From Nymphaea colorata (taxonomy: Eukaryota; Streptophyta; Magnoliopsida; Nymphaeales; Nymphaeaceae): a stretch of 64,000 bases of DNA. The stretch is taken from positions 7,602,713 to 7,666,712 of the forward strand of contig NC_045142.1 of NCBI RefSeq assembly GCF_008831285.2, in the 5' to 3' direction. The first letter of the stretch is position 1; each line of letters opens with the position of its first letter. The notes under the pieces are model-generated. The model saw only the letters and a list, made by a program, of their open reading frames with translations. It was not told where the DNA came from and ran no database searches. Shown one piece after another: positions 15,980 through 29,691 of this stretch. A program made the translations under genes and the position numbers.

Positions 15980-17070
15980 AATTTAGAACCAAATTAGAAT
16001 GTAAAAGTCGGCCCAAATCAGAATCAAGATCTAAATAATACTCAATGGGTAGGGATAAAACTCAACCTAATTAAGTAAACCAAGTCAGAGCTGGGTTGGT
16101 GTTGAGATTGGTTTGAGACTGAAAGGCACATGTTCTACTTTCATGCCAAATCTTAATCTGGAATCGAATGCAAGTGGTGAGTAATCAAACACAGATCTAC
16201 AAAGATAATTATTTGGCAAGCTGAGCATGAAGTTGAATCCTCATGCTTTCACTACTTGGCTTCTTGGGGTTGTATCTTTTGTTGGCTCATCATTTGATTC
16301 ATACTTAGTTCAGTTAACACTTTCCACTTGATGCCACCAAGAAATCCCAGATGTCTTAGCCTTCTGATTTGATAAAGTTCAGTTATTATCGTTGTTGTTA
16401 CTATTATTAGTATAAAAATTTAGCCTAGAGGGAATAATTGAAGTGATTCCTAGCCCTGGGATAAAATGAGTTCTTCTATATCCATCACTGGCTCTTACAT
16501 TCAACGGCTTTCAAATGATTTTTTAGGATAATTGTTAAAAGTAAACTTCTAATAAAAAAATCATTTTCTTCACAGTATATAAATAACCTTTAGCATGGGC
16601 GCGCAAATTGAGACATGTCAATGAATCTTGCCCTTTCTATATATAGCTTCTTTTCCAATCTTAAATTAGTCCAAGATAGTTATTTTTCTTGTAAACACCA
16701 CTTCAGGAAATAGGCTGATTACTTCAAGGAGCATAGAATATCGGGTCGTATAGGCGGGTATGTAGGAGGTGCGTCGCTTGTTCGATTATCAAAGATTGTA
16801 AATGGTAGAAACACAATACTTTAGTTGACAGGTATATCATTCACACTTAGGTCTCAAGCTGTTTATAATAAACCCACAGAAGAAATTGTGGGTCTTGAAG
16901 TCGGGCTAAGAGTCACTAACCTCCTACTCACCGGAAACAGGTCGATCCAATCAGATTGGATACGGCACCGGGTACAACCCAATCATCAATATAATTTAAC
17001 AAAGATTCACCTTCCATGCTCAAGCCAACAATGATTGCCATCTTGATCAATCCTGAAATCCATGGGTTTT

Positions 17071-17141
<71 letters not shown>

Positions 17142-18589
17142 GGTTGAAATCGTCAATCAAAATTAGCAAGCATGGATTTGTCAAAATATATACCCATGAG
17201 CCATAAGTCAGGAACAAGTTTGATAAAAAAAAAGGCAGAATGAAAAAAGCAATAGCATGTTAGATCTGCTTCAGAGAACCAATCCCAATACTGTTTTGTA
17301 TTCGAACCGAATCGATAGCAATGGCAGGAGACAAGAAAGAAGGGAGAAGAAGGAGCTAGAGAGGGAATGAGCTGGAGGAGAGCCGAGGTTGGGATCATGG
17401 GGAGAAGGCCTGTGAGGCCATCGATACGGATTGAGTGAATCCGGAGGCCCCTCTGACAGGCAGGTGACCGACCGAAAAATCTAGGCCGCCGATCATTCTA
17501 AAATAATTTAAGGGACTCCCCTTCTGATATAGAGCGCTGCTGCTGCCGCTGCTCGTTCGAGGGCAGCCAACTGCGATGACAGGGAAGAGAATCTTCTAAA
17601 AACAAGAGAGGGTCCAAGTCAGTAGCAAATCATTGCAAAAGAGAATATGTTGGGAACGTCGTCCCCAATCTCCTCACATGCATTCTTTATTCTCTCTCTC
17701 TCTCTCTTTTTCCGCTTACATCTCCTTTGTTTCATTCTGTTCTTATTTTTAATATTTTCCTTCTGCTTACATCTGCTTTGTTTCATTTTGTTCTTATTTT
17801 AATCTTTTCCATGGAATGGATTTCAGATATGATGCAGAACCCGAGAAATAGTCGCCTTGCACTCTTCTCTACTTTGCTAAAATAGGAAAGGAATAATGGT
17901 AGGGCAGGAATTTGCAGAGATGGTTTTCTTGGCTTCTGCACACGCACTCTCTTTCTCTCTCTCTCTCTGCTATATATGTAAAGGCTCCGGAGTAGGACGC
18001 GTTTGGAGGAGCGTGAAAGCTACACAAGTTCATGAACTTTGCTGTTCACTACTACTACTGTACTGATATTTATAAACTACTAGAGCTAACAAGATTTTTG
18101 TGTGCAAAAAAATTGCACGGTTACAGATAGGCAGAGTTGGTGAAGATAATTTGCTGATCACTGTCAGGTTGTTGGAAATGAAATTTCTATCAAAGCATGA
18201 GTTTCTATATTCTATTTCTGGAGAAGAAAAAGCTTCTGAAATGTAAATGACATATCATAATTACCATGGTTTAGCTAAATTATAAAAAGTTAAAGGGTGA
18301 CTTATAGAATGAATCGTATCTATGCGGCTCATTCGAGTCTACATGACTCGCCTGTGTGTGTAGCTTTGACACCGCACTGGGTGCAGTCACACCTTGTCGA
18401 TATCATTCTTAGAAATGATGCTTCTGTTATTCAATTTTTTCCTGTTTTATTGCATCTGTTATACTGTCTTAAGATTTTACTGCATACTTTTACAGTTGAA
18501 TACCAAAAACTATATGCTGCTCATAACTTGATATACTGCACATGTCATATGGTCTTATAGGTATAATGTGCATAATTTTTGTTAATCAG

Positions 18590-18632
<43 letters not shown>

Positions 18633-20302
18633 CTGTTACATATTTATACAGTAATAAATTTATAATACTAAATATGTAACAATTACTTGTTTAATGTCTA
18701 CTTATGTTATGAGTAAGATTGAAAAATCTGAAATCAGAATCCAAGTACGTATCTTACATGGAAAAGTAAAATTCAACAGATTGTATAAATATGATGTGAC
18801 TTTGTTTTATATTATACACAGACACCCTTGCTGCACTCGCACCCATGTTTTTTTGAAATTACAGCATCCCTTACCAGCACTCTCACCCGCACCACCCACA
18901 CCCATGTAAGTTAACATTATATATAATAAAAAGAGAAGAAAGGTGGTATCTGGCATTATTCGATAATACTGCCATATGAATCATATGAATCAACAAAAAC
19001 TGTATCTTGGGTTCTAAGATACAAAGTTCTTCAACGTCAATTAGAAGAAAAGCAGCAAAGAAATATCAAGGAAAGACCACCACATGCATGCCATTCTCCG
19101 CAGTCCGTGAAAATTATTCTCCCACGGTCTTAGACACTAGGATATGCTTGCTAATTACTATCACTTTGAAAGTTCCTGATATTGTTCTTCCCCAAAGATG
19201 ACATCAAAAGAGAAGTTGGTCGGACCAACTTGCCAATTTGGGGGACAGAATAAGAGCTAATCTTCTCCTAACAGATCACATGGGCAGGCGAGCCCGCACA
19301 AACCATGCAAATTTCAAGAAACTTTACCAGACAGAGCCTTTTTCTCCATATACATTTGAAGAGCAAAATCTCCATTTCAGAAAGGACATGTGCACGTATA
19401 CTTTCCGCTTATAAAGAATTGATAACATCAATAAGGAGGCAGGCTTCGGGTAGAAAGAAAAGCGGAAAATATATTTCTGGTTTCACCTTATCGATGGAAT
19501 CTCTCTTATCAGGCGTCATTGTCAAGCTTATCTGCAGTTTTTCAGGACGAGAGAAGAAACTAGAGCACGAGAAGCACAAAGCCCAAGCATTTCTCTTTCC
19601 GGGATGCGCTGTACGTCCATATTACATGGAAAAGGAAGCAGTAATTGGTATTCAAAGTAGAACTTGGTCTGAAAAGCAGAAGTTTCTAAGCACCATGAAT
19701 TATTTTCAGCAAACATCAATCCCCAAAGATACAAATGCCTTAAAACACATGTTAAAAACCACAATCCTGAACCATAAAAACTGTTGGGTAGGGAACTAAT
19801 TCTTTTCTAGAGATAAACAATAGAGAGAGAAAGTGGGAGAGAGAGGGTACATACAAAAAAGGAAGACATTCCCATACTTAACTCATGATCAGTTCAATAC
19901 GGCCGACTGTAAAACTCTTGTCATGCACCATATTTGGAAACCGATGCATGATCTCGTATCAGCGGTAAGAAAAAATTCAAGACTTCACATGCACTAGCTA
20001 ACATATATGATGCCACATCCAACACAAAATCAAAACAGATCTTAGAAACCACAACGTTTTCTGTCATATATAAGTTGGAGAAAGAAAGATGCACAATTCA
20101 AGAGAAAAGGAAGCAACCAGGTGTAAACTTTTCTTTTCTGGACACTCTCGACACTATCCAGGCAAGTTGCAAGGTTAAATCAACTGCCAATTTGGTGAAG
20201 ATGCACGAAGCGAAACTCGAGAACAGAAACAAAACCTTGAGGAGGAACTTGGGTAGTTCATTCCTTGGTGAGAAGGAGATCACATAGTTTGCATACTTCT
20301 AG
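14771..20302. other. long intergenic region with microsatellites
   Basis: No recognisable gene. It holds (CT)n(TA)n at about 15930-15979, (AT)n at 17073-17139, a pyrimidine tract at 17690-17710, (CT)n near 17948-17968 and (TA)n at 18591-18627. The longest frame (19305-19799, 164 codons) has no recognised motif. Confidence 0.5.
17073..17139. repeat. (AT)n microsatellite, about 33 units
   Basis: An uninterrupted AT dinucleotide run of about 67 bases in intergenic DNA. Confidence 0.97.
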
Positions 20303-22044
20303 CTAAATAAATGGGCTTAGGGAGGAAGGTCCACAATTATTCACCATCCCATTCCATGTTGCCCCAATTGCACCCCAATAATCTTTTCCTTCTTCAAAGG
20401 CGCCCTCTCCTCCACTATTCTGCTGCCACTGTCCCCCAAAAACTCTGGCCTCCCCCTCTCTAGATTTGGAGCTCGGATCCTCTCTAAAACCCCCCAAATT
20501 CTCCACTGCAGGCATCGTCATCTGCCGGCCGCCATTGCTTCCGCTGCTCATTCCTTCAAGATTCGCATGGCTGAATGTCGAGCAAGAGTTGTGGAAACTA
20601 GACGGAAGGCTGTACAGGGACAGGTCGGTGACCATTCCTGGGAAACCACTTCTGATCGGATCAAGTTGACTGAGGAAGCCATTGTTTGCAGCAGGCTTGG
20701 CCAAGAGATCTTGGGCAGCATGTGGGTTGTTCCCCAATAGAGGGCCATATGTAAGGGGCAGGAGAGAGGGAACTGAAATGGGTTGAACTTGAACTGGGTC
20801 TTGTGGTTTCTTGGGAGTCGGTCTCTTGTTCTTTCTGCAGCCACCTCCAACTGGAACATTCCTCAGGGACCCTCCTTTGGTCCAGTACCTCCTGCAGGCC
20901 TTGCAGAAGTATCTTGGCTGTGAGAGACTGTAATTGTTGTAGTAGCAGAACTTGGTGTTCGTGGAATCACATCTGGGGCATTTTAGAGCTTGTTCTGGCT
21001 GGGGTTTCATTCTTCTCTCAAGAATTGATCTTGGGCAGCTCACTATTTCCTCCAAACCCATGGCCTAGGAAGACAAGAACAAAACAAGTGTACAAATGCG
21101 TTACATCATGAATTTGTCAAGACTCAAAAGGGACAGGAGGTAAAAAAATATATATATTAAATCTTGTAGAATTCGGAAGATTGAGAATGCATGATGATAG
21201 CAAGACCAAAAAGCTTGAAATTATCTAGCTAACTAGCTAGAATTGAGGAAGGAATAGGCTTTGAATGGTCACATGCAAGAAAAAGGTTGGTGGAGAGGAG
21301 TCCTCCACCTGCGGATTTTTTCACATTAGTTGAAGGAAGTCAATTGCAAACCATCAGAAAAACAAAACCTTTTGTCTGTCTGTGATTTTTGACTTGCCTT
21401 TTGAGAACCCTAAAGAGATTGAACACTGAAAAACTAGCAACACCACCCACAAATAGAGAGAAAAAAAAAAGCAACCAATAAACCGTATGAAGAGAGATCC
21501 ATGATACCTCCTTTCCCTTATTTTGGGACATATATGAAACACGAACAACGAATCAACCTTTCGCCAACATCTAAATCTTTTCAATGAAGGTTGAGAGCCA
21601 AGAGATGGTTCACCAAAGAGGAAAAGCAAAAATGACTTCAACTGTAGTGCAAATGATATCCACGATCTACGACAACTTCAAACATGAGGCTAGCTAGCAG
21701 AATTTGAAATACTTGCAACTTCGTCGCCAGACCACTCTCGATGAACTTGAAAAAAGAGGTATCACACACTTTTTTCTTTCAAAAAAAAAACGCATAATGT
21801 TCTGCAGTTCAGACTTTGTCACCAAAGAAAAACACTATTTACTCCACAAAAACCAATTATTTCAACTTTTGTCCCATCACTAGAATTACGACCACTCAAA
21901 AACCCTCACAAAATCAACTCCGGAAGAGTCTCCTCAGCAAGAGAAAGAACACTAGTTCCAGACAGAAGAACCCAATAAAAAAACTGGGACACAAAGGAGG
22001 AAGCCATGACCCAATACCTTGAGCTGAGCGTCTGGGTGATCCAT
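20303..22044 (-). CDS. Dof zinc-finger transcription factor, two exons, 262 aa
   Basis: Exon 1 is 22044-22018 (MDHPDAQLK) and exon 2 is 21064-20303; the 953-bp GT-AG intron is in phase 0. Short first exons of this kind are common in plant Dof genes. The Dof domain occupies about residues 33-85: CPRC, 21 residues, CKAC (the C-X2-C-X21-C-X2-C zinc site), then [17 protein letters not shown] and a basic GCRKNKRP tail that should act as nuclear localisation signal. Dof proteins bind AAAG sites in plant promoters. The remainder is Ser/Asn/Gly rich, as usual for the activation region, and ends in LSPFI. If the first exon is not used, an internal ATG at 21061 gives a 252-aa protein with the whole domain. 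The subgroup was not determined. Confidence 0.93.
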
Positions 22045-22076
22045 GATGGCTTTGCCTGGAAGGAGAGGCCACTCAG

Positions 22077-22078
22077 AA

Positions 22079-22109
<31 letters not shown>
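22077..22109. promoter_or_regulatory. GA-repeat in the Dof 5' UTR/promoter
   Basis: An almost pure (AG)n tract starts 33 bp upstream of the Dof start codon; a (CT)n tract follows at 22343-22371. On the gene's strand the proximal tract reads as CT, a common plant 5' UTR signature. GA repeats are known binding sites for BBR/BPC proteins. Function here is inference. Confidence 0.55.
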
Positions 22110-22371
22110 CTCTCATGAATGGCAAAAGGAAAGAAGACAGACAATAAATAATTGAGGGACGTCTCCATCGCACGAGAGAGAGAGAGTAGTGTCGGGAGTG
22201 AGGGTGGTGAAATCATTACTTTCCGTACTGGATGAACGTTCTCTTTGGGCAGAGCATGGAGAATTCGAGGCCACCTGAAACTGATACATGAGAATGTGCG
22301 GACCCCTTTTCATGGACCTACTCCGACCCACTTATTCGCCCAATCTCTCTCTCTCTCTCTTCTCTCTCTCT

Positions 22372-25300
22372 GGTCTATAGTTGGACATTTCACTAGGAAA
22401 ATGCATAATACAAGTACCAATCATCATGGCGCTGATAGCCTAAAATTGGGACTTGTGTTCATAATTTAACAATCATTTAAAGATTGCCATACTTGGGCAG
22501 GCCGTTTGGCTTGAAGTTGGCCGGCCATGCTCTTTCCTGCAGTGCCTTCAAGGACTCATCCAACATAGGCTCCATGAACTTGGTTGCTCACGTGTAGACT
22601 TACTTGGTTAAGTTTTCTTCAAGGGTTGCTAGAAATGGATGTTGGTGCCACTATAAGTCGAGGCTTAATGGAGAGTATAATAGATCACTAAAAACTTCCT
22701 TAGAACACATAGTAGAAAGATGTGAAATTGGTAATGTGTTATTTGAACAATAAAACAATGTGTTGTGTATAGTTCGATTGTAGATATTGTGAAGCATTGT
22801 GATCCATAGTTCATTCTTCAGCCAACCTTGAGTTTACATGGAGTTGGCTCCATTCCACCATTAGCTTATGCATGTTACTATTGTTTTATTAGCCATGAAA
22901 TTACAAAAAAGCTAAGCATCTTCTTTGTAATTAAGTTGTGGTACAACAACACATTTCTTGTGAGATTGTCATATAAGGAAAATGAAATCTACATTAATTA
23001 AGATAATACACGTGTTATGTGCTATCAATCTCGCATTGATATATTTGAGACAACCGAGGGTAACTCTTCGTTTTCTCATGAAGTAACGCTTACGTTCAAA
23101 TTCAAATGCATGCACTTACGATCCCCTGAACAGGCCAAAACTTGACCACTGCGGTTATCTGACTAAAAAGTCCGTTACGAAGTACACGTTTTAGGCAAGT
23201 AGTTGCAGAACAGTAACAAATGTAAAATCATTGAAGCACCATTCACATGTCTTGCAAGGATACTACATCTATAAATTAATGTTAGAGGAACGTCACACTA
23301 ACTATATGTTGGTTATAAGTAGTACTTTCAGAGCATTTTGTTTTACTTGCTCTATTTGGCATGTGTGAGCTTGATGTTGAGTTTCATTACCTTAGTATGT
23401 GGTTCTACATTGTCATTCTTTTGATACCATGGCTTTTGTTCACTCTCATCATAGTTCACATTTTTGTTTTGTTATAATTGCCACATATTGTAATGTTAAT
23501 ATATCATTTTCTTTCTTAAGGAAAAAGAAGGATATTGGAATGATTGAGATCCATAAGGTATATTTGAATCTTTGGTTTGTCCCATCACTTTAATTTCTTA
23601 TTATCTCCCTTCTTTTTTTTTTTTTGGTTTGATTTCATCAACATAAAAGGTACATTTGAGATACAATATGAAAACTTTTCCACATTGAAAAAAGGTGGTC
23701 ATGTATGCAACTTTTTCATAGCACATTTATGAATTTCATGTTTTCATTGACCTAAACTGAGAATGGAGCTAGAAACTTTCGCTACCAAAAGCCTCTAAGG
23801 GCTTCAAAGTTGCATTTCCCAAGAGAAGAATTTTTTGGAAGTATGAAACAACATGCTTTTGAAGCTTTAAGGGTAACATAACTTCAATAAATATAAAGCT
23901 TGCTCATTTGATTGCTCAAGAAGATTCCTTGAAATAGGAATGTGCTTTCCTTACTCAATAAGCTATTCTTTTTCCTTAGATAGCAAGCTTTTCTTATAGA
24001 ATTCACACTTTTTGAGGCAATTTTTGGGCAAAGGAGTAAAAAATTACATTGGGTTACAATTCCAACTATTTTTTGATGTTGCTCTTTACTTACATAAATA
24101 CTTCCTTATCACCTTCTATTATCTACTAATGATTGTCAAAGCCCCATTGTAGGATAAGTTTGAAGAGAAAAGTTTCTTCCTCAACCACTAGACACAAACA
24201 CACACATATGTCATCTTCTGACATAAATTTTACATGCAATCTCATTATGTTTTTTGAAATGGTTTCATTATGTTTGCAAGTCTAACCCTACCAATGCTAT
24301 AGGATTGACTTATTGGTGAGTAGCATTTGAATAACTAAAATAAGATGTGCAGCCAGGTTATTTAAGTGATTTAAAACCAACCATTAAAGTCAAATCCACC
24401 TGAAAAAAACATGTTCTTTGTTAAAGGACAGAAAGTTCAATATATATTTTTATGATGTATGTTACACCTGAAAAGTTAGATCCAGCCAAACAACTATGTT
24501 TAGGAAATCCAAATTAGACTATATGATGTGCAACAAATATATAATAATTTGAAATAGAATTTTACATATTTTAGACCCCCTTTTAGCAAGAACATGATGT
24601 ATGATATCAATTACTCATTTTCTTTTCAAAGATTTCTCTTGTCATTCGCATGGTCCTAAATGACTTAAGCAACACATTTTAATTTGAAACACACAACTTC
24701 TTTCCTCACTCTACATGCATGACTTTTTTCTATGAAAATTAATCATCCTTATAAATATCAATGATGAACAAAGTTATATTGTTTAATATTGTTGTGGATA
24801 TAACATAAACTTGGTTAGATTTTTTTTGCATCCAAATGCTTTAAGTGTAAAAGCAATACAATTTTATCTTCACTTGTGGCATTGGTGCTTGAAAAGATAT
24901 TGAAAGCACATCCAAAATCGGATGTTCGACATCTCCTATTTGTTTGTTACTTAAAACAGCAATCCCTCAAAAGTTTCCTAAATGACAGATAAAAACACTA
25001 GGGCCATTAAATTTGCTTTAGTTGAATTAACCATGTCTACTAATAAGCTATACTAGGAAAGCAAATTTTGAGTTCACCTCCGGTTTTTTTTATCTTCTTA
25101 TAATTGTGAAGCATTTTAAACCTATGCATTAAACTCATATAAACAAAAGCCTAGATTTAATAAATATGAAAGTCACATATACTTATAGTGCCTAATTGGC
25201 AATGACATATAATCAGAAGGCTTTCTAAATTCTTCACCTTTTTTTTGGACTTTTTCTTCAGTCAATAGTGCCAAATATTTTGTCATCAGCTATATATGCC

Positions 25301-26237
25301 TTGATGTTGTGAATGAATTGTCTCAATGAAATTGAAACTTGAGCTGGTTTGTAGAGGATGTCCACAATCCTCTCCCTTAGCAAGGGATTGGATGGCTACT
25401 TGCCATATGAGGGAGCTAGATTATGTCCTTGATTTGCAATAGGCAGCAGTTGCCTAGATCATCTACAATGCAGATGCCATGTGCTAGATTTGCCTTTAGA
25501 CTGGAGAGAAAAATATCTTGGTATTCGAGAAAGGGGGAAGGAGAAATTTGGACTTGACACGTCTCATTCACTCCACAATATATTTGGGACTCCTCTTGAA
25601 AAATTGTCCAAATATTACTTCGAAATTTATATGGTAGTGCATGCTACTCCATGAGGCAAGATATGACACAAAAATCAAAATTTTGCTGCTCTCAAAGGGG
25701 GCTATGAACTTAATGCGTAGTACCCCAAGTTTGAGATATGCAAAGTGGGTTTCATATAAGACTTTAATGCGGTGGTTTTATAACTAACTAAGTTGTAACA
25801 TTGAATCCTGATCAGTAACAATTTGGTGGATCTAACAAATTCTTTAAAAGTAGCTACATTAAGCAAAAACATGTTAAACCTAACCTCACTCTAGGTTGTG
25901 TATCTTGAACCTTCATAAACTGAAGTGCAATTGCATTCTTCAAGAAAAAAAGAGTATTTGGCCTTTCATGTTAGACTACATCCATGATTCTCCAAGCTCT
26001 CTCTCAATCATGTCAAAGAGCACTAACTTTGACATGTCTTACTGTAGACTAAAGAGATTTTTTAGATATTAGAACTTTTGGGGCAAAAAAAAAAAGTATT
26101 AACTTAGTGAAGGGAAAATGAGTGCATAGTGATGGGTGGTGCCCATTGATCAGAGTGATGAGAAAATTGGATAAGTTTCGTGTTGCACTCACCATGTGGA
26201 AGAGAATGGAGCTGGGAAATACAGTTCAAAGAATTGT
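22372..26237. other. intergenic, nothing recognised
   Basis: About 3.9 kb of AT-rich DNA without a frame over about 65 codons. No terminal repeats or transposon protein could be identified. Confidence 0.5.
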
Positions 26238-26416
26238 GAACCAGAATTTTTTCATGGGGGGCCGAATTAAAACTTCTAAATTTTGACTAGGGCCGAAATA
26301 TCATCTTTTAAAATTTTATATAGAACAAGTGAATTTTTCTAAAATTTTACATGTAACATTTTTTTTTTTTAAAAATTGAGGTGGGGCCAAGGCCCATGCG
26401 CCCCCGTGGCTCCGCC
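26238..26416. mobile_element. MITE, CAGGGGCGGAG family, degenerate copy
   Basis: The right end reads gtggctccgcctctg, matching the family end. The left end seems to have lost the first part of the repeat (cagaattttttcatggggggcc). The interior (aaaattttatatagaac, aaaattttacatgtaac) closely matches the copy at 29939 read in reverse. No clear target duplication. Confidence 0.65.
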
Positions 26417-26885
26417 TCTGAGCTAGATTCGAGCTAGCTGGTGGAAGTGGATGAGCAGTATAAACAAGTCCCGCATAAAGAGTTGGACCTCACTTTAGCA
26501 GATGAGAAAGCAAAAAGCGAAAGGTAGGTGGCTGGCAAAGCACAAACGCAAAACATGGTTTTTCCAAGCTGATGCCAAAGGCAAACAAACTAAAAATTAG
26601 GTCACTCAAATTTGTGATGGTCCAAGGCAAAAATTTTGACCCTTCCTTGATTATCAATATCTGCAAAGATTTCTTTATGAATATTCTTGGCTCAGTGGGG
26701 GCTCTAAGTAGATGCTAGATGGCATGATAGAGGGTGCTCCAGTCATGGAGGAAGAAGTGAAGAAAATTATAGACAGATGGAGTGCCCAGGGCTTGACAGG
26801 TTTAGTAAAGGTTGCACGCGCCGTTATGCCTGCTCTGCTTACTTACCTAAAAGAAAGGGAATGTTTTTCTAATAAAAAAACATAT

Positions 26886-27050
26886 CTTTTGTAGTCATTT
26901 CACTTTTTTTATTTTTATTTTTATCTCACCAAAAAACTTGTTTTTTTTTGTATGTGAACGACAGGTACTTTTGTCATTAACCATACTGGCACAAGAAATT
27001 TCATGCACCAGTATGACACATATAACCAGCTTTGTGACAAGTTCCATATA
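26886..27050. repeat. dispersed repeat with a palindromic core, copy 1
   Basis: Shares a tract with 55985-56105: a T-rich run with ctcaccaaaaa, then cttttgtcattaa, then a palindrome. Here CATACTGG (26982-26989) and CCAGTATG (27008-27015) form a perfect 8-bp stem; the other copy has the same stem at 56061-56094. Class unknown. Confidence 0.6.
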
Positions 27051-27094
27051 AGGTTCTGTTAGGACCATTAGTGTATTTGTAAGCCCGGATATCT

Positions 27095-27369
27095 ATGAGA
27101 TCATGGATAACTTCCACAAACATGGGGAAAAGGATCAAAAGCTTGAATAGCACGGTGATGGCGCTCATTGCCAAGAAGGAGAAGTCAAGGTTAGTTAGCG
27201 ACCTTAGACCAATTAAATTATGCAATTTATTGTACAAAATCATCTCAAAATTTTTGGTTGAACACATGAAGGGTATCCTTAATGAAATCATTGATCAAAA
27301 TCAAGTAGCCTTCATACCAAGGAGAAATCTAGTTTGCAATGTCATACTTAGTCACGAGACAATGTGAAA
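27095..27369 (+). pseudogene. LINE reverse transcriptase fragment, part 1
   Basis: Translates to the N-terminal part of a plant non-LTR reverse transcriptase: VMALIAKKEKSRLVSDLRPI, LCNLLYKIISKFLVEHMKG and DQNQVAFIPRRNLV, matching the order of LINE RT blocks (LIPKK..., FRPISLCN..., QSAFVPGR). It stops at a TGA where the next RT block should begin. The next block (LDISKAY) appears at 29716 on the same strand, so the two probably come from one element. Confidence 0.85.
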
Positions 27370-29280
27370 TCAACCCAAATTCTTCAAGTCTATATTCAAC
27401 ATTTTTCAAACAATTTGCAGCAAATTTACAACAATTTTAAGAATTTTGAGCCTCAAGTGTTTTAGTTTTCCTTAATTCTGATCAACTTCTCATCTGATTT
27501 CATTGTCGACTCTATTTGGAACTCATGTAGATCTAACTTTAGACTCTGGACTGAAGCTCAACCCTAATTTAGGCTTATTTCATAATTAAGACCTAAATTC
27601 AGACCTGGATCCAATCCTTAAACTCATATAGAGCCCCCTCATCCGAGTTCTAGATCTGAAATTAAGCTTCAGATCCAAAACTGGATGCAAATCCCAACTC
27701 TGGATCCAAAATCGAGCAAGCTCTAGACCTAAAACCTGAGTGTTGGATCCAAAGAGCTTTAGATCCAAAATCATACACCAAACCCAAAAAACCAGTCCAA
27801 AATCCATAATTAGATCCAAATTCAGGATCCAAATCCAAAATAAGACCTAAACCCATATCCAATTTGAGACCCGAGAGGTCGATTCAGACTCTTCCCCATT
27901 CCCAAAACAAGCCGAAAATCATTGAAAAACTGGAGCCGAACTTAGGATGAAACCCTTGTGGGACCCACCTAAGTGTGGCACTTTGCCCACTTATTGGCCC
28001 AATGGGTGGGCACTTTGCCCCCCTTGGCCAACCCTTGGCAGCGAAATGTTGCTGAGTCCTGGCCGCACATGCCATGCCGTGCCCGCCACATACCTGCTCA
28101 CCCCTTTTGGGCAAAGACAGCCCCTTTGAGCCCCGTGTTGATCAGTTGGGGGACGTTTAGCCATGCCAGGGCTAAGGGCTAATCTCCATGAGTCAAAGCT
28201 TACAAATTAATACTATAAACAAAAAATATTCATAAAAAGTTAGAAAATTCGTAATATGTCTTAAAATTTGATTTTTTCTTCATTTCTCTCTATTAATACC
28301 CCTGGATCTTCACGGTTTAGTATGTGCTCACTCTTAGAGTACCCCTTAAACCCTCAAACTAGAATTCTTGAGGATTCCTAGCCTCTCTCTCTCTTTCCTC
28401 TGCTCTAATCTCTCTCTCTCGCTCTCTCTTCATCACTTCTTCATTTTTAGCCATGGCGTTCTTAAGCTCTTGGAGACTTTCTTCAACTCTTTGAAGTCCT
28501 CATTTGGAGGCCTTATTGATCAGGTGCTATCTTTTCTTTGACTGCACGGTAACACAAGGTATACAGTCTCTTTTTCCTTTGCTTTCTCCTTAGTTTTTTC
28601 TCATGGCTGTTTTATCGTTAGTTTTTTCCCATGGCCATGTAAGAGGGCTCTTGAAATCTCATCTTTAGAGGTAAAAGCCACTTTTGAGTGCACTGAGAGC
28701 ATGAACAAGGTAAAGCTAAATAATCGTTTCTTTTTATCAATCCCGACATGCACAATACGTGTTCCTTTATTTCTACCTCTCCTTGAATGCTTGTTTTACT
28801 TATATTTTTACGAAATAGATGGTGTGCAGGTATGGATGGCTGATTGTTCGATTCATAAATGAATGAATGACGAGGGTGCGAGCTTGGAAATAAGATTTAC
28901 TTTATTTTATATCAAATTTTAAAGTTGGTACTTACCCAACCCAAGGAAAACCCTATGAATGTATACATGTTAATATGCATTTCCATGTCATCTTTATGGT
29001 TCTTTTTTACTACATCTTTAACTACTTTGTAATCTTCTTTCCATTGAGAAATCACCCAATGACCATTCTATTATTAGTCCCAAATGAGTGATTTTCCTTG
29101 AGAAGCACATCTTCAATGGGATTGGAGCACAACAAGAGCTTTCTTCATTAACTTCCTTTAGAATAGATGTTTGTTCTTCATAGTTTAGGCCCCGTCCCAT
29201 ATCAAACAGTGGGAGGGACATATTTTCTTTTCTTGCAGCTGATAAGATTAAATGGAATATTTTCATTTATGTCTTATATA

Positions 29281-29314
<34 letters not shown>

Positions 29315-29691
29315 CTGTGTGTGTGTGTGTTTTCCTTGATTTCTTTTGAATATTGCAAAAATATTTTAAATTAAGCTCTTGAAGAGGCTTTGAAGACTTA
29401 GCAGAGGCCTTTCAATGAACTCAAATTCCTCTCCAGCCTCATAAAAGTAATGAAGTTGAAAGTTTTCTAAAACTGTATCTTAAAACTTTATTTCTATAAA
29501 AAATTAAGGTATCTTGTTACTAAAGCAAAATTTTTTATTTAATTTATTTTATTTTTATTTTTAATTTTATTTCAGAAATGACTAAGTCTTGTAACGACAG
29601 GCGCTTTTTCACTTTGAAAACAAATTTTGTTTGAAAAAACCAAAATTAATTTTGAGATGCAAACACAAAATTGCACTCTTTTGGGTGACTC
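27370..29691. other. about 2.3 kb insertion within the LINE, class unknown
   Basis: This stretch separates two parts of a LINE that would otherwise be nearly contiguous. It holds the GGATCCAAA tract (27590-27880), a GC-rich segment (27930-28170), pyrimidine-rich runs (about 28380-28435) and a (TA)n(GT)n microsatellite at 29281-29331. No transposon protein is present. An LTR-like or composite insertion is possible, but neither boundary nor a target duplication could be fixed. Confidence 0.45.
27590..27880. repeat. degenerate GGATCCAAA-type tandem motif
   Basis: About 290 bp contain well over ten variants of agatccaaa, ggatccaaa and gacctaaa at irregular spacing, so that the minus strand translates to repeating D/L/G/F/W-rich nonsense. 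It is a low-complexity motif field, not a coding region. Confidence 0.75.

Noticed and set aside
19305-19799. 164-codon plus-strand frame
   Set aside because: No recognisable domain, no promoter or splice context, and a competing frame on the other strand; treated as chance.
27884-28182. Three overlapping frames of 60-76 codons in GC-rich DNA
   Set aside because: All overlap in different frames, none has a motif, and the region is part of an insertion in a LINE.
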